Of a stretch of 64,000 bases of DNA, positions 52,821 to 62,514 are shown one piece after another (positions within the stretch are counted from its first letter, which is position 1; the number at the start of each line of letters is the position of its first letter). The position numbers and the translations under genes were made by a program. Source of the DNA: an uncultured Oscillospiraceae bacterium (GTDB lineage: Bacteria; Bacillota; Clostridia; Oscillospirales; Acutalibacteraceae); NCBI GenBank assembly GCA_900539425.1, contig UQBX01000004.1, positions 62,001 to 126,000 on the forward strand. The letters run 5' to 3'. The notes below the pieces were generated by a model. That model saw nothing but the letters and a program-made list of their open reading frames with translations, had not been told where the DNA came from and made no database searches.

Positions 52821-52837
52821 ACTCGCAAAAATGCAAG
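52821..52837 (+). promoter_or_regulatory. Fourth operator-like site
   Basis: ACTCGCA-AAAA-TGCAAG follows the Cro-like stop and combines half-sites of the three upstream operators. A TTGACA overlaps it, but no good -10 follows. Confidence 0.5.
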
Positions 52838-53048
52838 AAAGATTGATGCGCATACACATTAATATGTTTTTTATTATTTTTACAAATTAACATAGCTATA
52901 CAGATAAATATAATTCCAATGCTAATGATAAAATATTTTGTTTTGATTAATGTACATTTTGAAATCTCATATACAAATTGCAATATTCTGTAGAACATAG
53001 AAAATTTCGAGAAAATAGTTGCAAAACCACTTGATTAGGAGGAATACG

Positions 53049-53222
53049 ATGTCATTGAAGGAAGATTGTGTTTTCTTGCAAATACATAAAAACGGTAGTT
53101 TCAAAAGTTGTATAGCGCTTGAAGAAATGATTTGTTTAAAAAAGAAATGCCCATTTTATAAAGATTTCGAAAAAGCAAAAAAAGATATTAAAAAATACGG
53201 ATTTCGTAAAAAGATAAAATGA
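53049..53222 (+). CDS. Small Cys-containing phage protein
   Basis: 57 residues from the ATG at 53049 with AGGAGG seven bases upstream. Basic C-terminus (KDIKKYGFRKKIK) and four Cys (CVFLQ, CIALEEMIC, CPFY) that could bind zinc. No family recognised. Confidence 0.6.
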   Translation: MSLKEDCVFLQIHKNGSFKSCIALEEMICLKKKCPFYKDFEKAKKDIKKYGFRKKIK

Positions 53223-53584
53223 ATAAGTATATGTAATATAATCTGGTTACATTGTTTAAAATTCGTTATAGGTTTGTCATATTTGCAGTTTGCTGATTTA
53301 ATTTAATCTTTAATATATAAATGAAATATGGTGTGAATTCAAAAGTTTGATTTCTTTTTAATAGAAAGGAAGCAATATTATTTAAAATAGTTTTCGCAAG
53401 ATTAAAAAAATAAGCAAATTACGAAAACTTTCAAGTAATTCGCCTTTTGTTGGGTTAAAAATATGCGAAAAAGCTGGCTATATATTGACATTTAATTTTA
53501 TATTGCATCAATCTCAAATCAAAATTTTATAAAACGACTATTGTTTAGATAAAAAATTAGATTTAATTCAAGGAGGATGAGTTA
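53223..53584. other. Gene-free AT-rich stretch in prophage
   Basis: No open frame with a ribosome site until AGGAGG at 53572. Stop codons are dense in all frames. This is unusual for a functional phage early region and suggests deletion or decay. Confidence 0.5.
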
Positions 53585-53968
53585 ATGGAATTAAGTTTTC
53601 TTGAAACCTATCAAAGTAAAGTGCGACAATTAGGACTGTTGCGTGGGGAATTAAAATCAGAATACATGAAAGAGATTGATTCATCGCATATAGCAACTCA
53701 GTCTGGCAGCGATGATTTGAAGGATGTTTTTGCTTGTCGGTCCGCAGAAATGAAAGAAAAGTTATCTTGGGAAATTGAAAAGCTTATGTGTGAAATTAAA
53801 GATATTCAGGATTACATATTAAACATTGATGATTTTGAATGCAGGGAAATAGCAGAGCGACGTTATTTAAAAGGTGAAACATATGAACAAATAGGTGATG
53901 CGATGTTTATGCACAGAACAACAGTGCGTCGAAAGCTGCAGAAGTATATTGCACACAATGCACATTGA
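53585..53968 (+). CDS. Sigma region 4-like phage activator
   Basis: 127 residues. A helical N-terminal part with coiled-coil character, then RRYLKGETYEQIGDAMFMHR and VRRKLQKYI, a sigma-70 region 4-type helix-turn-helix. Proteins like this (RinA/ArpU/DUF1492 type) switch on late phage genes. AAGGAGGATGAGTTA precedes the ATG. Confidence 0.72.
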   Translation: MELSFLETYQSKVRQLGLLRGELKSEYMKEIDSSHIATQSGSDDLKDVFACRSAEMKEKLSWEIEKLMCEIKDIQDYILNIDDFECREIAERRYLKGETYEQIGDAMFMHRTTVRRKLQKYIAHNAH

Positions 53969-54401
53969 AACTGTGTTATCATAAAAACAGAAGAGATGAA
54001 ACAGAAAAATATTTTGGTTTCAATTTGTTTAACTGATGCGTTTTTTACTGTTATATTGCTTAATTCATTTAAATTTAAACAACAAGACTAATGCAGTTTG
54101 ATGCATTTTGATTTGCTTATGGTAAGAATTAATAGTTGATAAAGATAAAAGGTAATGAGCTGCATAGGTGTTAATTTTAGTGTTAGAATGCATGAAAAGC
54201 AGGCGTCAACAAATAGATTTTTGTAATTTCATAAAAATAAATATTTCTTGATAAATATAGATCTTTGAAAATATAAGAAAATTGCGATCCTAAAAAAGAA
54301 ATATAAGCCTGAGAATTCAAATTTAATGTATTTTATTTACACAAATAACTATGAGACGACATATCGCTTTTAGTATATCCGTTATAGTGAGGTCTTATTA
54401 T
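53969..54401. other. Gene-free stretch where packaging genes would be expected
   Basis: 433 nt of AT-rich DNA with no supported gene. In related prophages the late activator is followed by terminase and portal genes; none are present here. Confidence 0.5.
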
Positions 54402-54701
54402 GTGATTATTGTGAAGATTGAAAATAATTGTATAAGCGCAAGCGGACACGCAGGCTACGCTCCAAAGGGATATGATATTGTGTGTGCTGCTTTTTCAGCG
54501 CTTTCATTTACGCTTGAGAGAGCCGTTAAGGAACTTACGGATGATATTGTTTCAATAAGTATACAAAACGGCTTGATGCAGGCGCACTGGAGGATACTTA
54601 GTCCTAAAGGGCGGTTGCTGATGGATGCATATATCGGGGGCATAAAGGCGCTTGCTGAATGTTATCCCGAATATATAAAAGTGCAGGTTCGGAACACATA
54701 A
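54402..54701 (+). CDS. prp: Prp-type cysteine protease (YsxB family)
   Basis: 99 residues. ASGHAGYAPKGYDIVCAAFS holds the catalytic His and Cys of Prp, which in Firmicutes trims ribosomal protein L27 and in phages trims capsid and scaffold proteins after an LQxFA-like motif. The GTG at 54402 follows GTGAGG; longer frames have no ribosome site. The next gene's product starts with such a motif, so this is the phage copy. Confidence 0.85.
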   Translation: MIIVKIENNCISASGHAGYAPKGYDIVCAAFSALSFTLERAVKELTDDIVSISIQNGLMQAHWRILSPKGRLLMDAYIGGIKALAECYPEYIKVQVRNT

Positions 54702-54788
54702 AAAGCTGAGAGACAGAGCAGGCGTGGGACTCGTTAAAATCTACGGAATTACAGTCAAAGTATTGCGACTTTAAACTATGGAGGTATT

Positions 54789-55436
54789 ATGAATTGTTAC
54801 ACGTTGCAGTGGTTCGCCGACGATAATATGTCGCAGAAGAAACCAATCACAGATCAAAGGTCTCAAAACACAAACCTCAAGATGCAGGATGAATCCGACG
54901 GAACGCAGGAAAGTAATAAAAATAAGGCGGGAGAAGCGACGGATAAGCTTTATACCAATGAGGATGTGGATAAGATTATTAATCGTAAGTTTGCTAAATG
55001 GCAGGCAAAAAAAGAACTGGAGATCAGTGAAATTCAAAAACTTGCTGAATTGAATGAAAGACAGAAATTAGAGCATAGGCTTAATATGATGCAAAAAGAA
55101 CTTGATGAATGCAGAAAACGAGAGACTTTTGCTAATATAGAGAAGGCGGCTCGTAAGATGCTTTACGAACAGGACATCAATGTGCCTGATGAGCTTGTTT
55201 CTTTACTTGTTGCAAAAGACGATTATACAACGTCGTCAAATGTGCGTGAGTTTACAAAAATTTTTCATTCTGCAGTTTCACATGCAATCGAGAATAAATT
55301 TCCAAAGATTGCTTCTAAAGTAGATAGTGTTGAAACAATATCTAAAAAAGAAATTACAGATATAGTTATAACTCTAAAAGACATTACGGATAACATGAAA
55401 TTATTGTCTTTAAAAATGGGCGAAAATGAACATTAG
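54789..55436 (+). CDS. Phage scaffold protein with Prp cleavage motif
   Basis: 215 residues of the DUF4355-like scaffold kind: acidic, disordered N-terminus, LYTNEDVDKIINRKFAKWQA, then a long coiled coil to about 120. The N-terminus NCYTLQWFADDN matches the Prp site. TGGAGG precedes the ATG. A scaffold normally stands directly before the major capsid gene, but that gene is missing here. Confidence 0.78.
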   Translation: MNCYTLQWFADDNMSQKKPITDQRSQNTNLKMQDESDGTQESNKNKAGEATDKLYTNEDVDKIINRKFAKWQAKKELEISEIQKLAELNERQKLEHRLNMMQKELDECRKRETFANIEKAARKMLYEQDINVPDELVSLLVAKDDYTTSSNVREFTKIFHSAVSHAIENKFPKIASKVDSVETISKKEITDIVITLKDITDNMKLLSLKMGENEH

Positions 55437-56746
55437 TTTTTGCTGAGGATATAGATTTTTTAAGCTTTTCATAATATAAAGCCTGTTAAATATTGGCAAT
55501 CGAATTGATTAAGAATATTGATACACCGTGTGAAAAATACCGAGTGGAAAAATATGGTTTTTTCGAGCTTTTTATAAATTATGAAAATTAAAAGATTTTT
55601 AGAGAGAAACATCCTACTTATAAAAGTCAATCGGAAATTCGCACATGATAACAGAGCTTAGCATTTAAAGATTTGTGGTTTCACGAGCCACAATATATAA
55701 GTTATGAAAACATAATTAATAATAACGACTATATCTTTATAAAGGTATAAAACTATCTTTACGGTTATAGAAGTGAACTACAGTACTAAAAATAGTGGTA
55801 AAGTCAAAAATTTCATCTGACTGGTAAGTTGAATTTCATAAGGTATTTAATGTTTAACCATAAACTTTGCTTATTTAGTTTTGTCAAACAGTAACTATGA
55901 TATCTTGTAAATTCATCAATTTCAAGGCGCCAAAAATATATCAAACATATAGGCGCAAGTAATTCTTCTCGTGTCTCAAGAATTATTATTAGTAATTTAA
56001 CGATTGAGAGCTTGCTGCTAAGGGATGTGCTTTTTTAAATAAGGGATTGTGGCTATAATTAAAAGTTTAAGTAGAAGTATGAAATGTGGTATTAAACAGT
56101 AAACAAGTAAAAATGTAAATAACACAATTTGATATGAACATGTTTATCGATGAAAAAGCATCGCTGAAAAACGCCTTAACAATAGTAATATAGCAAAGAT
56201 CAGTCTTATGAATTTATTCACGTACGATTTATAGTGTATATTCAACTTTTCACTGCTTTTTTAAGATAGTCTGATTGGAAATATCGATGCTTCGCAGTTT
56301 TTTGATATGTATATTTCTCACTTTCAGAAATTTGGTTTTTATGGACTTTTGCTCATAAATACTGATAGACTTCAAGATGATTTATATCGATTGTTTTGAG
56401 TGGGAAATTTGAATCAATATCCGTTTATACTATGACTATTTTGCTATTATCTTTTTAAGAAAAGTTCAACATATTATAGATGCATATGTTTTGTAACGCT
56501 TTTATAGACAAGCTTTTTTGGTGAAACAGTATTGCATAATAATGTAAGTAACAGTTACGTGTATTATAAAACAGAGAAAGATGCGGAGTTGTTTTACACT
56601 ACAAAGTATTAATTAAAAGCTGAAACTGGTTGCATAATATTGGGCGGAGTATATTTTGAAATAGACTAATATTATCTTAAAACAACGAGATACATAAGTG
56701 ACAATTCTTAAAGTAATATTTGAAAAAGCGATTGCGAGGGTTATGA
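55437..56746. other. 1.3 kb without genes, probable decayed head module
   Basis: No supported open frame on either strand; stops are frequent in every frame, and reading TAG or TGA as sense does not give a long frame either. Short readable pieces (for example 25 codons from 56308) cannot be assigned. This is where capsid, connector and head-completion genes should be. Confidence 0.6.
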
Positions 56747-57157
56747 ATGTTTGAAAAATTATCGCTCGTTAGTCTGATTAAGGCAATAATTACCCAGTTA
56801 AAAGGGAAAACAGCTGCCGGAGTATATGATTTTGTGCCTCAGGACGAGCCTTTTCCTTTTATATATGCCTTAGCGGCAGGCGAAGAGCCTAATGAAACGA
56901 AAGATATGTTTTGTGAAGTCTACAAAGTAGATATTCATGCGGTGGCAGAACCAAGCAATGACAACACTGCCATTTACAATTTAATAAATGAAATAGAAGA
57001 AGCTCTAACGGAGGATATAACTTTACCGGAAGGCTTCAACCTTATATGTCAGTTTTCAGATGGTGTAGATACGATATATGAGGAAAAGGAAACTAAAGAA
57101 AAACATGCTATTTTGCCGTTTCACTTTAAAGTGGCATACGGCTATAAGATAAAATAA
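56747..57157 (+). CDS. Phage tail terminator-like protein
   Basis: 136 residues. LIKAIITQLKGKTAAGVYDF near the start, VDIHAVAEPSND, and a C-terminal beta strand region HAILPFHFKVAYGY resemble DUF3168-type tail completion proteins. It is placed directly before the tail tube gene, as expected. The ATG at 56747 follows GCGAGGG. Confidence 0.7.
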   Translation: MFEKLSLVSLIKAIITQLKGKTAAGVYDFVPQDEPFPFIYALAAGEEPNETKDMFCEVYKVDIHAVAEPSNDNTAIYNLINEIEEALTEDITLPEGFNLICQFSDGVDTIYEEKETKEKHAILPFHFKVAYGYKIK

Positions 57158-57169
57158 AGGAGAATAAAT

Positions 57170-57967
57170 ATGTTTGATTTACAGATGTTTACCTATGATA
57201 ACAATGTATATGGAAACCCAAATGCAAACGCAGTTGATATAATGGCGGGTAAAGATATTCTTGTTTGCATGTGGTCGCTTGATGGTTCTAAGCTTCTTGC
57301 GGTAAAAGGACAGCAGGATTTAACACTTAACCGTTCAGCAAACACAATTACGGTATCCTCAAAAGATACAGAAAGTGACTGGGAGAGATCGCTTTCTGGA
57401 ATAAAAAACTGGTCTGCCGATTTTTCAGGCCTCTATGTGTTCGGAGATGAATCTCAGGCTATTCTTGAACAGGCATTCACAAATTCTCTGCCGCTTCTTA
57501 TTAAAATCATTAATAAAAATCTCAAAAAGGGTCTTTATGGCGGAGTATGCAAAATAACGGAGTTTTCTATCGAAGCTCCTAATGACGATGCAGTTACATA
57601 TTCATGTACTCTTACAGGTGACGGCGAACTTGTCAATCTTGCGTCTGTTGAACTCGAGCAGGATACAATGCCTGAAAGTTCGCAGACACTTGCTTCTCTT
57701 ACCGTTGTTTCAGTGCCTGGCGCAGAGACTGGAGATACGTCTATCTATGTTAATCCAACGCTTACCCCCGGAAACAAGTATTTTTATACAAGCGGAAAAG
57801 CTCCGCTGGCATTCCCTTATTACGGTCAGGTAATGGAACAGACCGAGTGGAATGGAACTTCTGACATTACAGGTCTTACCCAGGGCAATTCAATTCTTAT
57901 TGTTGAAACAGATTCTGAAGGCAAGGCACTTAAAGCGGGGTCAGCTGTTGTATCGGTAAATGAATAA
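57170..57967 (+). CDS. Major tail (tube) protein
   Basis: 265 residues, TP901-1-type tail tube: KLLAVKGQQDLTLNRSANTI, SWxRSLSG-like DWERSLSGIKNWSADFSGLY. A C-terminal 80 residues (TVVSVPGAETGDTSIYVNPT onward) form an extra decoration-type domain. The N-terminus MFDLQMFT resembles a Prp site. AAGGAG precedes the ATG. Confidence 0.82.
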   Translation: MFDLQMFTYDNNVYGNPNANAVDIMAGKDILVCMWSLDGSKLLAVKGQQDLTLNRSANTITVSSKDTESDWERSLSGIKNWSADFSGLYVFGDESQAILEQAFTNSLPLLIKIINKNLKKGLYGGVCKITEFSIEAPNDDAVTYSCTLTGDGELVNLASVELEQDTMPESSQTLASLTVVSVPGAETGDTSIYVNPTLTPGNKYFYTSGKAPLAFPYYGQVMEQTEWNGTSDITGLTQGNSILIVETDSEGKALKAGSAVVSVNE

Positions 57968-57979
57968 GGGGGATAATTC

Positions 57980-58351
57980 ATGTTTGAAGAAGTAAACGGC
58001 CGTTGGATGATTAATCATAACGGGAAATATTATTTCCTTAAGATAAATCTTGAAAGATGCAGAATTATAGAAAAGGTTTTGAATAAGCCTTTCCTTGCTG
58101 CTATGGCAGAAAATTCAGGTGTCTTTAAAATCAATGATGCGCAGGCTATTTTTGAACTCTGCCTTAAAGAAGAAAATGCGGATGGATATTGTGGAAAAGG
58201 GCTTGCGGACGAGATATTCAACGAAGTACTGATGTCAGATAACGGATATGCTAATGTATGTAATCTTATAGCATTGGCAGCAAATGAGGATTGCCCTTTT
58301 TTATTCCCGAATCCCTCCTCAGGTTCAATCATTTCCGAACAGAAGAAATAA
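57980..58351 (+). CDS. Tail assembly chaperone (gpG-like)
   Basis: 123 residues, small helical protein placed between tube and tape measure genes, the usual site of tail chaperones. A slippery heptamer at 58297-58303 near its end leads into the -1 frame that continues to 58713. AGGGGG precedes the ATG. Confidence 0.78.
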   Translation: MFEEVNGRWMINHNGKYYFLKINLERCRIIEKVLNKPFLAAMAENSGVFKINDAQAIFELCLKEENADGYCGKGLADEIFNEVLMSDNGYANVCNLIALAANEDCPFLFPNPSSGSIISEQKK

Positions 58352-58713
58352 GCAAACAGGCAGAGCCGTATTTGCATGAAATTGACTTTGCTTTTTTTGC
58401 AGTTAATTTCGGTTACAGTAAATCGGAATTTGAGGAGTTAACACCCACGGATCGTGCATTTATTATGAAAGCTTATGAGAATAAAATTGTAAGTGATTCA
58501 ACCTTAATGCGTAATGCTGTTTTTAATGCGATTTCAAATGTATTCAGAAAGAAAGGAAAAAGCTTTATTCCTTTATGGAAAGATATTTCTGAGAAGATAA
58601 CCGAAACAGAAATAAAAGCAGATATTGATATTATAAATGAGGTTGAACAAAAAGAAGGCAAGACCTGGGTTGCTCAAATTATGAGGAGGCGAAATTTTGA
58701 GTCAAGAACTTAG
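58291..58713 (+). CDS. Tail assembly chaperone extension (gpGT-like, by -1 frameshift)
   Basis: The open -1 frame encodes IPESLLRFNHFRTEEISKQA, then FAFFAVNFGYSKSEFEELTP and ends at 58713, overlapping the tape measure start by 17 nt. It has no ribosome site of its own, so it is expected only as an extension of the 57980 gene after slippage at TTTTTTA. Confidence 0.78.
   Translation: MPFFIPESLLRFNHFRTEEISKQAEPYLHEIDFAFFAVNFGYSKSEFEELTPTDRAFIMKAYENKIVSDSTLMRNAVFNAISNVFRKKGKSFIPLWKDISEKITETEIKADIDIINEVEQKEGKTWVAQIMRRRNFESRT
58297..58303 (+). promoter_or_regulatory. Programmed -1 frameshift heptamer
   Basis: T TTT TTA in the frame of the first chaperone (codons CCT TTT TTA), the X XXY YYZ form. 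Slippage changes the product from FLFPNPS to the frame of the extension. This arrangement is conserved in long-tailed phages. Confidence 0.82.
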
Positions 58714-60712
58714 CGTTAAAGTCTCCGCCGATACACAAAATTATATTATAAATATTAATAATGCTGAAAAACAGACGTCTTCGTTTAATGAAGTTGCTTC
58801 AAAGCTTTCAAGCAATATTGCAAGTTCATTTAAAACTGCCTTTTCGGTTGGATGTAAAGCATTATCAGGTATTGCCACTGCAATGGGAAATGCTCTTGTA
58901 GCAGGTGTTAAATATAACGCAGAAATTGAGCAATATCAAACTTCATTTGAGGTTATGACAGGCTCCGCTAAAAAATCTGAAGAAATAATGGGAAAACTTT
59001 CTGATTTAGGCGCAAAAACGTCTTTTGAAACATCTGATTTGGCGGATGTTACACAACTTCTAATGAATTACGGTTTTACAGCTGAAGATGCCATAAGTAA
59101 AATGACAATGCTGGGAGATATATCTCAAGGAAGCGCAGATAAAATGAACAGCATCGCTAAGGCTTATGGTCAGATGTCAAGTTCTGGAAAAGTACAGCTT
59201 AACGATATCAATGAAATGATAGACGCAGGCTTTAATCCTCTTCAGGAGATATCAGAAAGTACGGGCGAAAGCATGGCCAGTTTGTATGACCGTATCAGCA
59301 AGGGAACACTTTCTGTTGATGAAATTACTGCATCTATGCAGCGTTCAACAGCTGAAGGCGGAAAGTTTTTTCAGGCAACACAAAAACAGTCTGAAACTTT
59401 GGCGGGTCAGTTTTCAACATTAAAAGAAAATGCGCTTCAGTTTCTTGGAGCATTTTCACAATCATCATCTGAGGCATTAACGGGAGACATTCTGCCAATA
59501 ATGAATGACGGATTATATCAGATGACAGACAAACTTAAGAAGGGAGATATGTCTGCACTGGGAACTATAGGCGGTGATATGGTAGCGGCTATTTTAACTT
59601 CTGCTGCTGCAAAGCTGCCAGAACTGATAACCACAGGAGTATCATTATTTTCGAGTGCATTTAGTGGTATAGCATCAAGTTTGCCGGGAGTTTTACCTGC
59701 TTTGTTTGCTAATTTGGGTACATTGTTTGAAACGCAGGTACCAATTCTGATATCAAGTTTCACAATGATGTTCAGCAGTGTCATTACCGGACTTTCGGAA
59801 GTTTTGCCCGTGCTTATGCCTCAGCTAATAGCAGGATTGTCATTGGCGTTACAGAGCATTTTACTGCTTGCACCTCAACTGCTTCAAATGGGTATAACGC
59901 TTTTAATGAGCCTTGCAAATGGAATTACTCAGCAGATACCCACTCTTATTCCAACTATAGTTTCCGTGCTGCTGATGATCGTTGAGACCCTTACAAACCC
60001 GGATAATTTGGCCGGCTTGATTTCTGCAGGATTAAATATGATAGTGACGTTGGCGCAAGCACTTGTTTGTGCGCTTCCCAGTTTGTTGGGTGCTTTACCA
60101 ATGATTATAAAAGGTGTAGTGGGAGGCTTAATCGAGCTGCTTCCTCAATTAATACCAATAGGTTTTCAAATGATGATAACTATAGCATCCAGCTTAGTTT
60201 CACAGATAGGAACTATAATATCTGCACTGCCTGCAGTTTTCAGTGCAATCATTGGTGCTTTTAAAGAAGCTGACTGGAAAACAATAGGTCGTGATATTAT
60301 AATCGGCTTAATTAACGGACTTAGATCAATGCTCTCTAATCTGTGGTCAGCAGTGTCAGACATTGCACATGGTATTGCGGACACATTTAAGAACTTGCTT
60401 GGTATACACTCACCGTCTAAGCTCTTCTTCCAGTTCGGTGAATATGTTGATGAAGGCTTTATAGGAGGAGTAAGATCCAAAGTCCCGGAAATAGCAAACA
60501 CAATCCAAAGTTTGCCTGTTATGCCATCATACGAAGGTAAGAGCAGTGCGGACACATCAATAGACGGTCTTGGAGATTACATTGTTGCGGCTGTAGTAAA
60601 CACTTCCAGAATTCATGCACAGCAGATTGCTAAAGGAATATCCGAAATGAAGATGACAGCAAATGGACGAGAAGTGGGAAGGTTTGTTGCTGATCTGGGA
60701 TTCAAGAGGTGA
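58697..60712 (+). CDS. Tape measure protein
   Basis: 671 residues, starting at TTG with GAGGAGG seven bases upstream. The tape measure domain reads EIEQYQTSFEVMTGSAKKSE, LGAKTSFETSDLADVTQLLM and MGDISQGSADKM-like LGDISQGSADKMNSI. The middle has several long hydrophobic helices (about 290-520), and the end has GIHSPSKLFFQFGEYV. The length predicts a tail of roughly 100 nm, if the usual 1.5 Angstrom per residue holds. Confidence 0.93.
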   Translation: MSQELSVKVSADTQNYIININNAEKQTSSFNEVASKLSSNIASSFKTAFSVGCKALSGIATAMGNALVAGVKYNAEIEQYQTSFEVMTGSAKKSEEIMGKLSDLGAKTSFETSDLADVTQLLMNYGFTAEDAISKMTMLGDISQGSADKMNSIAKAYGQMSSSGKVQLNDINEMIDAGFNPLQEISESTGESMASLYDRISKGTLSVDEITASMQRSTAEGGKFFQATQKQSETLAGQFSTLKENALQFLGAFSQSSSEALTGDILPIMNDGLYQMTDKLKKGDMSALGTIGGDMVAAILTSAAAKLPELITTGVSLFSSAFSGIASSLPGVLPALFANLGTLFETQVPILISSFTMMFSSVITGLSEVLPVLMPQLIAGLSLALQSILLLAPQLLQMGITLLMSLANGITQQIPTLIPTIVSVLLMIVETLTNPDNLAGLISAGLNMIVTLAQALVCALPSLLGALPMIIKGVVGGLIELLPQLIPIGFQMMITIASSLVSQIGTIISALPAVFSAIIGAFKEADWKTIGRDIIIGLINGLRSMLSNLWSAVSDIAHGIADTFKNLLGIHSPSKLFFQFGEYVDEGFIGGVRSKVPEIANTIQSLPVMPSYEGKSSADTSIDGLGDYIVAAVVNTSRIHAQQIAKGISEMKMTANGREVGRFVADLGFKR

Positions 60713-60716
60713 TTAT

Positions 60717-61559
60717 ATGAAATATATAAATTCAAGAGGCGAAACACTTGACCTGTCCGCAACTCCTTATTTATTGCAAAGTGGAGATTTGTTTGATTAT
60801 TCGTGGAGTTATGATTTGCAGAATAATCAGATAACTAATATCAGGCGTGAAGCGGGGGAAAGAGCATTTAAAATATGTATAATTCCTGATGAAACTCTTA
60901 TGTATCATGAAAAACGTCAAAAGCTGAAAGAAGCTATTGATAATCTTTATGATGTTATTGAGTATGATGTTGTCAACAATGCAAGTGGCAAGTTAATGAC
61001 AGAGAATGGGTGGTATTTTCCTTGTATAATAACAGCTAATTCAAAATCGGATTGGGAAAAAGCTCTTACAAATCAGTTTATAGATCTTACAGCTGTTTCA
61101 GCACTCAATTCCTGGATACTTCCTGTTACTTTTGAATTTTATGCGGGAGGAAAAACAAGTGCTCAGGATGCATTCCTAGATTATAAATATGACTATGATT
61201 ATGATTACACACCTAACCTGGTGGGTGTTGGAAAATTAGTTCTTAATCATGTGGACAAGTGTAATTTTCAGCTAATAATATTTGGTCCGGTTACCAATCC
61301 GCGAATAACTATTGCAGGGCATATATATCAAGTCAATACAACAATAGAAGAGGGCGAATATCTCACTGTTGACAGCCGAGATAACACAATAGTTCTTACG
61401 CAGAAGAGCGGGACAAAAATCAATCAGTATGATTTGCGATATAAGAACAGTACAGTGTTTGAGCCTATTTTGCCCGGAAACAGTGAAGTGAACTGGAATG
61501 GGTCATTTGGTTTTACATTGACTATATATGAGCAAAGGAGTGAACCTAGATGGAGTTAA
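60717..61559 (+). CDS. Distal tail protein (Dit-like)
   Basis: 280 residues from the ATG at 60717 (AAGAGGTG upstream; a longer frame to 60663 has none). YINSRGETLDLSATPYLLQS at the start is typical of Dit proteins of Siphoviridae, which cap the tube and hold the baseplate. It overlaps the next gene by 10 nt. Confidence 0.8.
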   Translation: MKYINSRGETLDLSATPYLLQSGDLFDYSWSYDLQNNQITNIRREAGERAFKICIIPDETLMYHEKRQKLKEAIDNLYDVIEYDVVNNASGKLMTENGWYFPCIITANSKSDWEKALTNQFIDLTAVSALNSWILPVTFEFYAGGKTSAQDAFLDYKYDYDYDYTPNLVGVGKLVLNHVDKCNFQLIIFGPVTNPRITIAGHIYQVNTTIEEGEYLTVDSRDNTIVLTQKSGTKINQYDLRYKNSTVFEPILPGNSEVNWNGSFGFTLTIYEQRSEPRWS

Positions 61560-62512
61560 CTTATACTGACACAAATTATAAGGATTTAGGGGTTTTGAAT
61601 TTTCAAAAATCTGATTTTGATATCGGCGGAGACAATAACTTTGAAATTTCGATTCCTTTAACCTCATGGGTCAGTGGTATAGACTTTGGTTCACTGATAT
61701 ATGAAGAAGGATATGAGACAGGCGGCGTAGTTTCTGCTATTGAAACAGCAACGGATGAACAGCTTGTCAAACTTAAAGGATATACATGGCGTGGGTACCT
61801 TGCTAATCACATTATAGAGCCGCCGTCAGGTCAGGACTATTTGACTGTGAGCGGTGATGTAAATGCTTGTATATCATCTGTCATAAATAATAAGTACAGC
61901 GGTTTAATTATGGGGAGTTCTCAGCCGGCAGGTGTTAATATCTCGAATTATCAATTCAAAAGATATGTTACAGTTCTTGATGGGCTTACAGAAATGCTTA
62001 AGACTGTTGAGTATAAGTTGAAGATAACACACACAATTGACGGAACGGTAGAAGTATCTGCCGTTCCGGTAGTGGATTATTCAGAAAATATTGAGTTATC
62101 TCAGGACAGCCGCATTAATTTTAAGATCGAAAATAATAAAGGAACCGTTAATCATTTGATTTGCCTAGGAGCAGGTGAATTGAAAAACCGTACAGTTTTA
62201 CATTTGTATTTAGATTCGAAAGGAAATATTGGTACAACACAATATTTTTTTGGCATTAATGAGATAATGCAGACTTATGATAATGCAAATTCGGAAAATT
62301 TACGGGCTGACGGAGAAAAAGAATTCAAAAACCTTTTGAATGGGTATTCTTTTTCTATGGATATCCAAGCGCTTGGTATTGATGTTGATATAGGTGATAT
62401 AATCGGCGGTCGAGATTATATAACCGGCATAACTGTAAAAAAACCGTTAAAAAGCAAAATAATAACTTTTGAAAATGGAGTAAAATCCGTTCAATACAAT
62501 TTGGAGGAGTAA
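61550..62512 (+). CDS. Tail-associated protein, ReqiPepy6 Gp37-like
   Basis: 320 residues. LNFQKSDFDIGGDNNFEISI, VSGIDFGSLIYEEG and DIGDIIGGRDYITGITVKKP match the siphovirus Gp37-like family in baseplates of Gram-positive phages. AAAGGAG nine bases before the ATG. It ends 2 nt before the next gene. Confidence 0.82.
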   Translation: MELTYTDTNYKDLGVLNFQKSDFDIGGDNNFEISIPLTSWVSGIDFGSLIYEEGYETGGVVSAIETATDEQLVKLKGYTWRGYLANHIIEPPSGQDYLTVSGDVNACISSVINNKYSGLIMGSSQPAGVNISNYQFKRYVTVLDGLTEMLKTVEYKLKITHTIDGTVEVSAVPVVDYSENIELSQDSRINFKIENNKGTVNHLICLGAGELKNRTVLHLYLDSKGNIGTTQYFFGINEIMQTYDNANSENLRADGEKEFKNLLNGYSFSMDIQALGIDVDIGDIIGGRDYITGITVKKPLKSKIITFENGVKSVQYNLEE

Positions 62513-62514
62513 AT

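Noticed and set aside
55437..56746. Coding region read with TAG or TGA as sense.
   Set aside because: TAA is also frequent in all frames, so recoding does not give a long frame.
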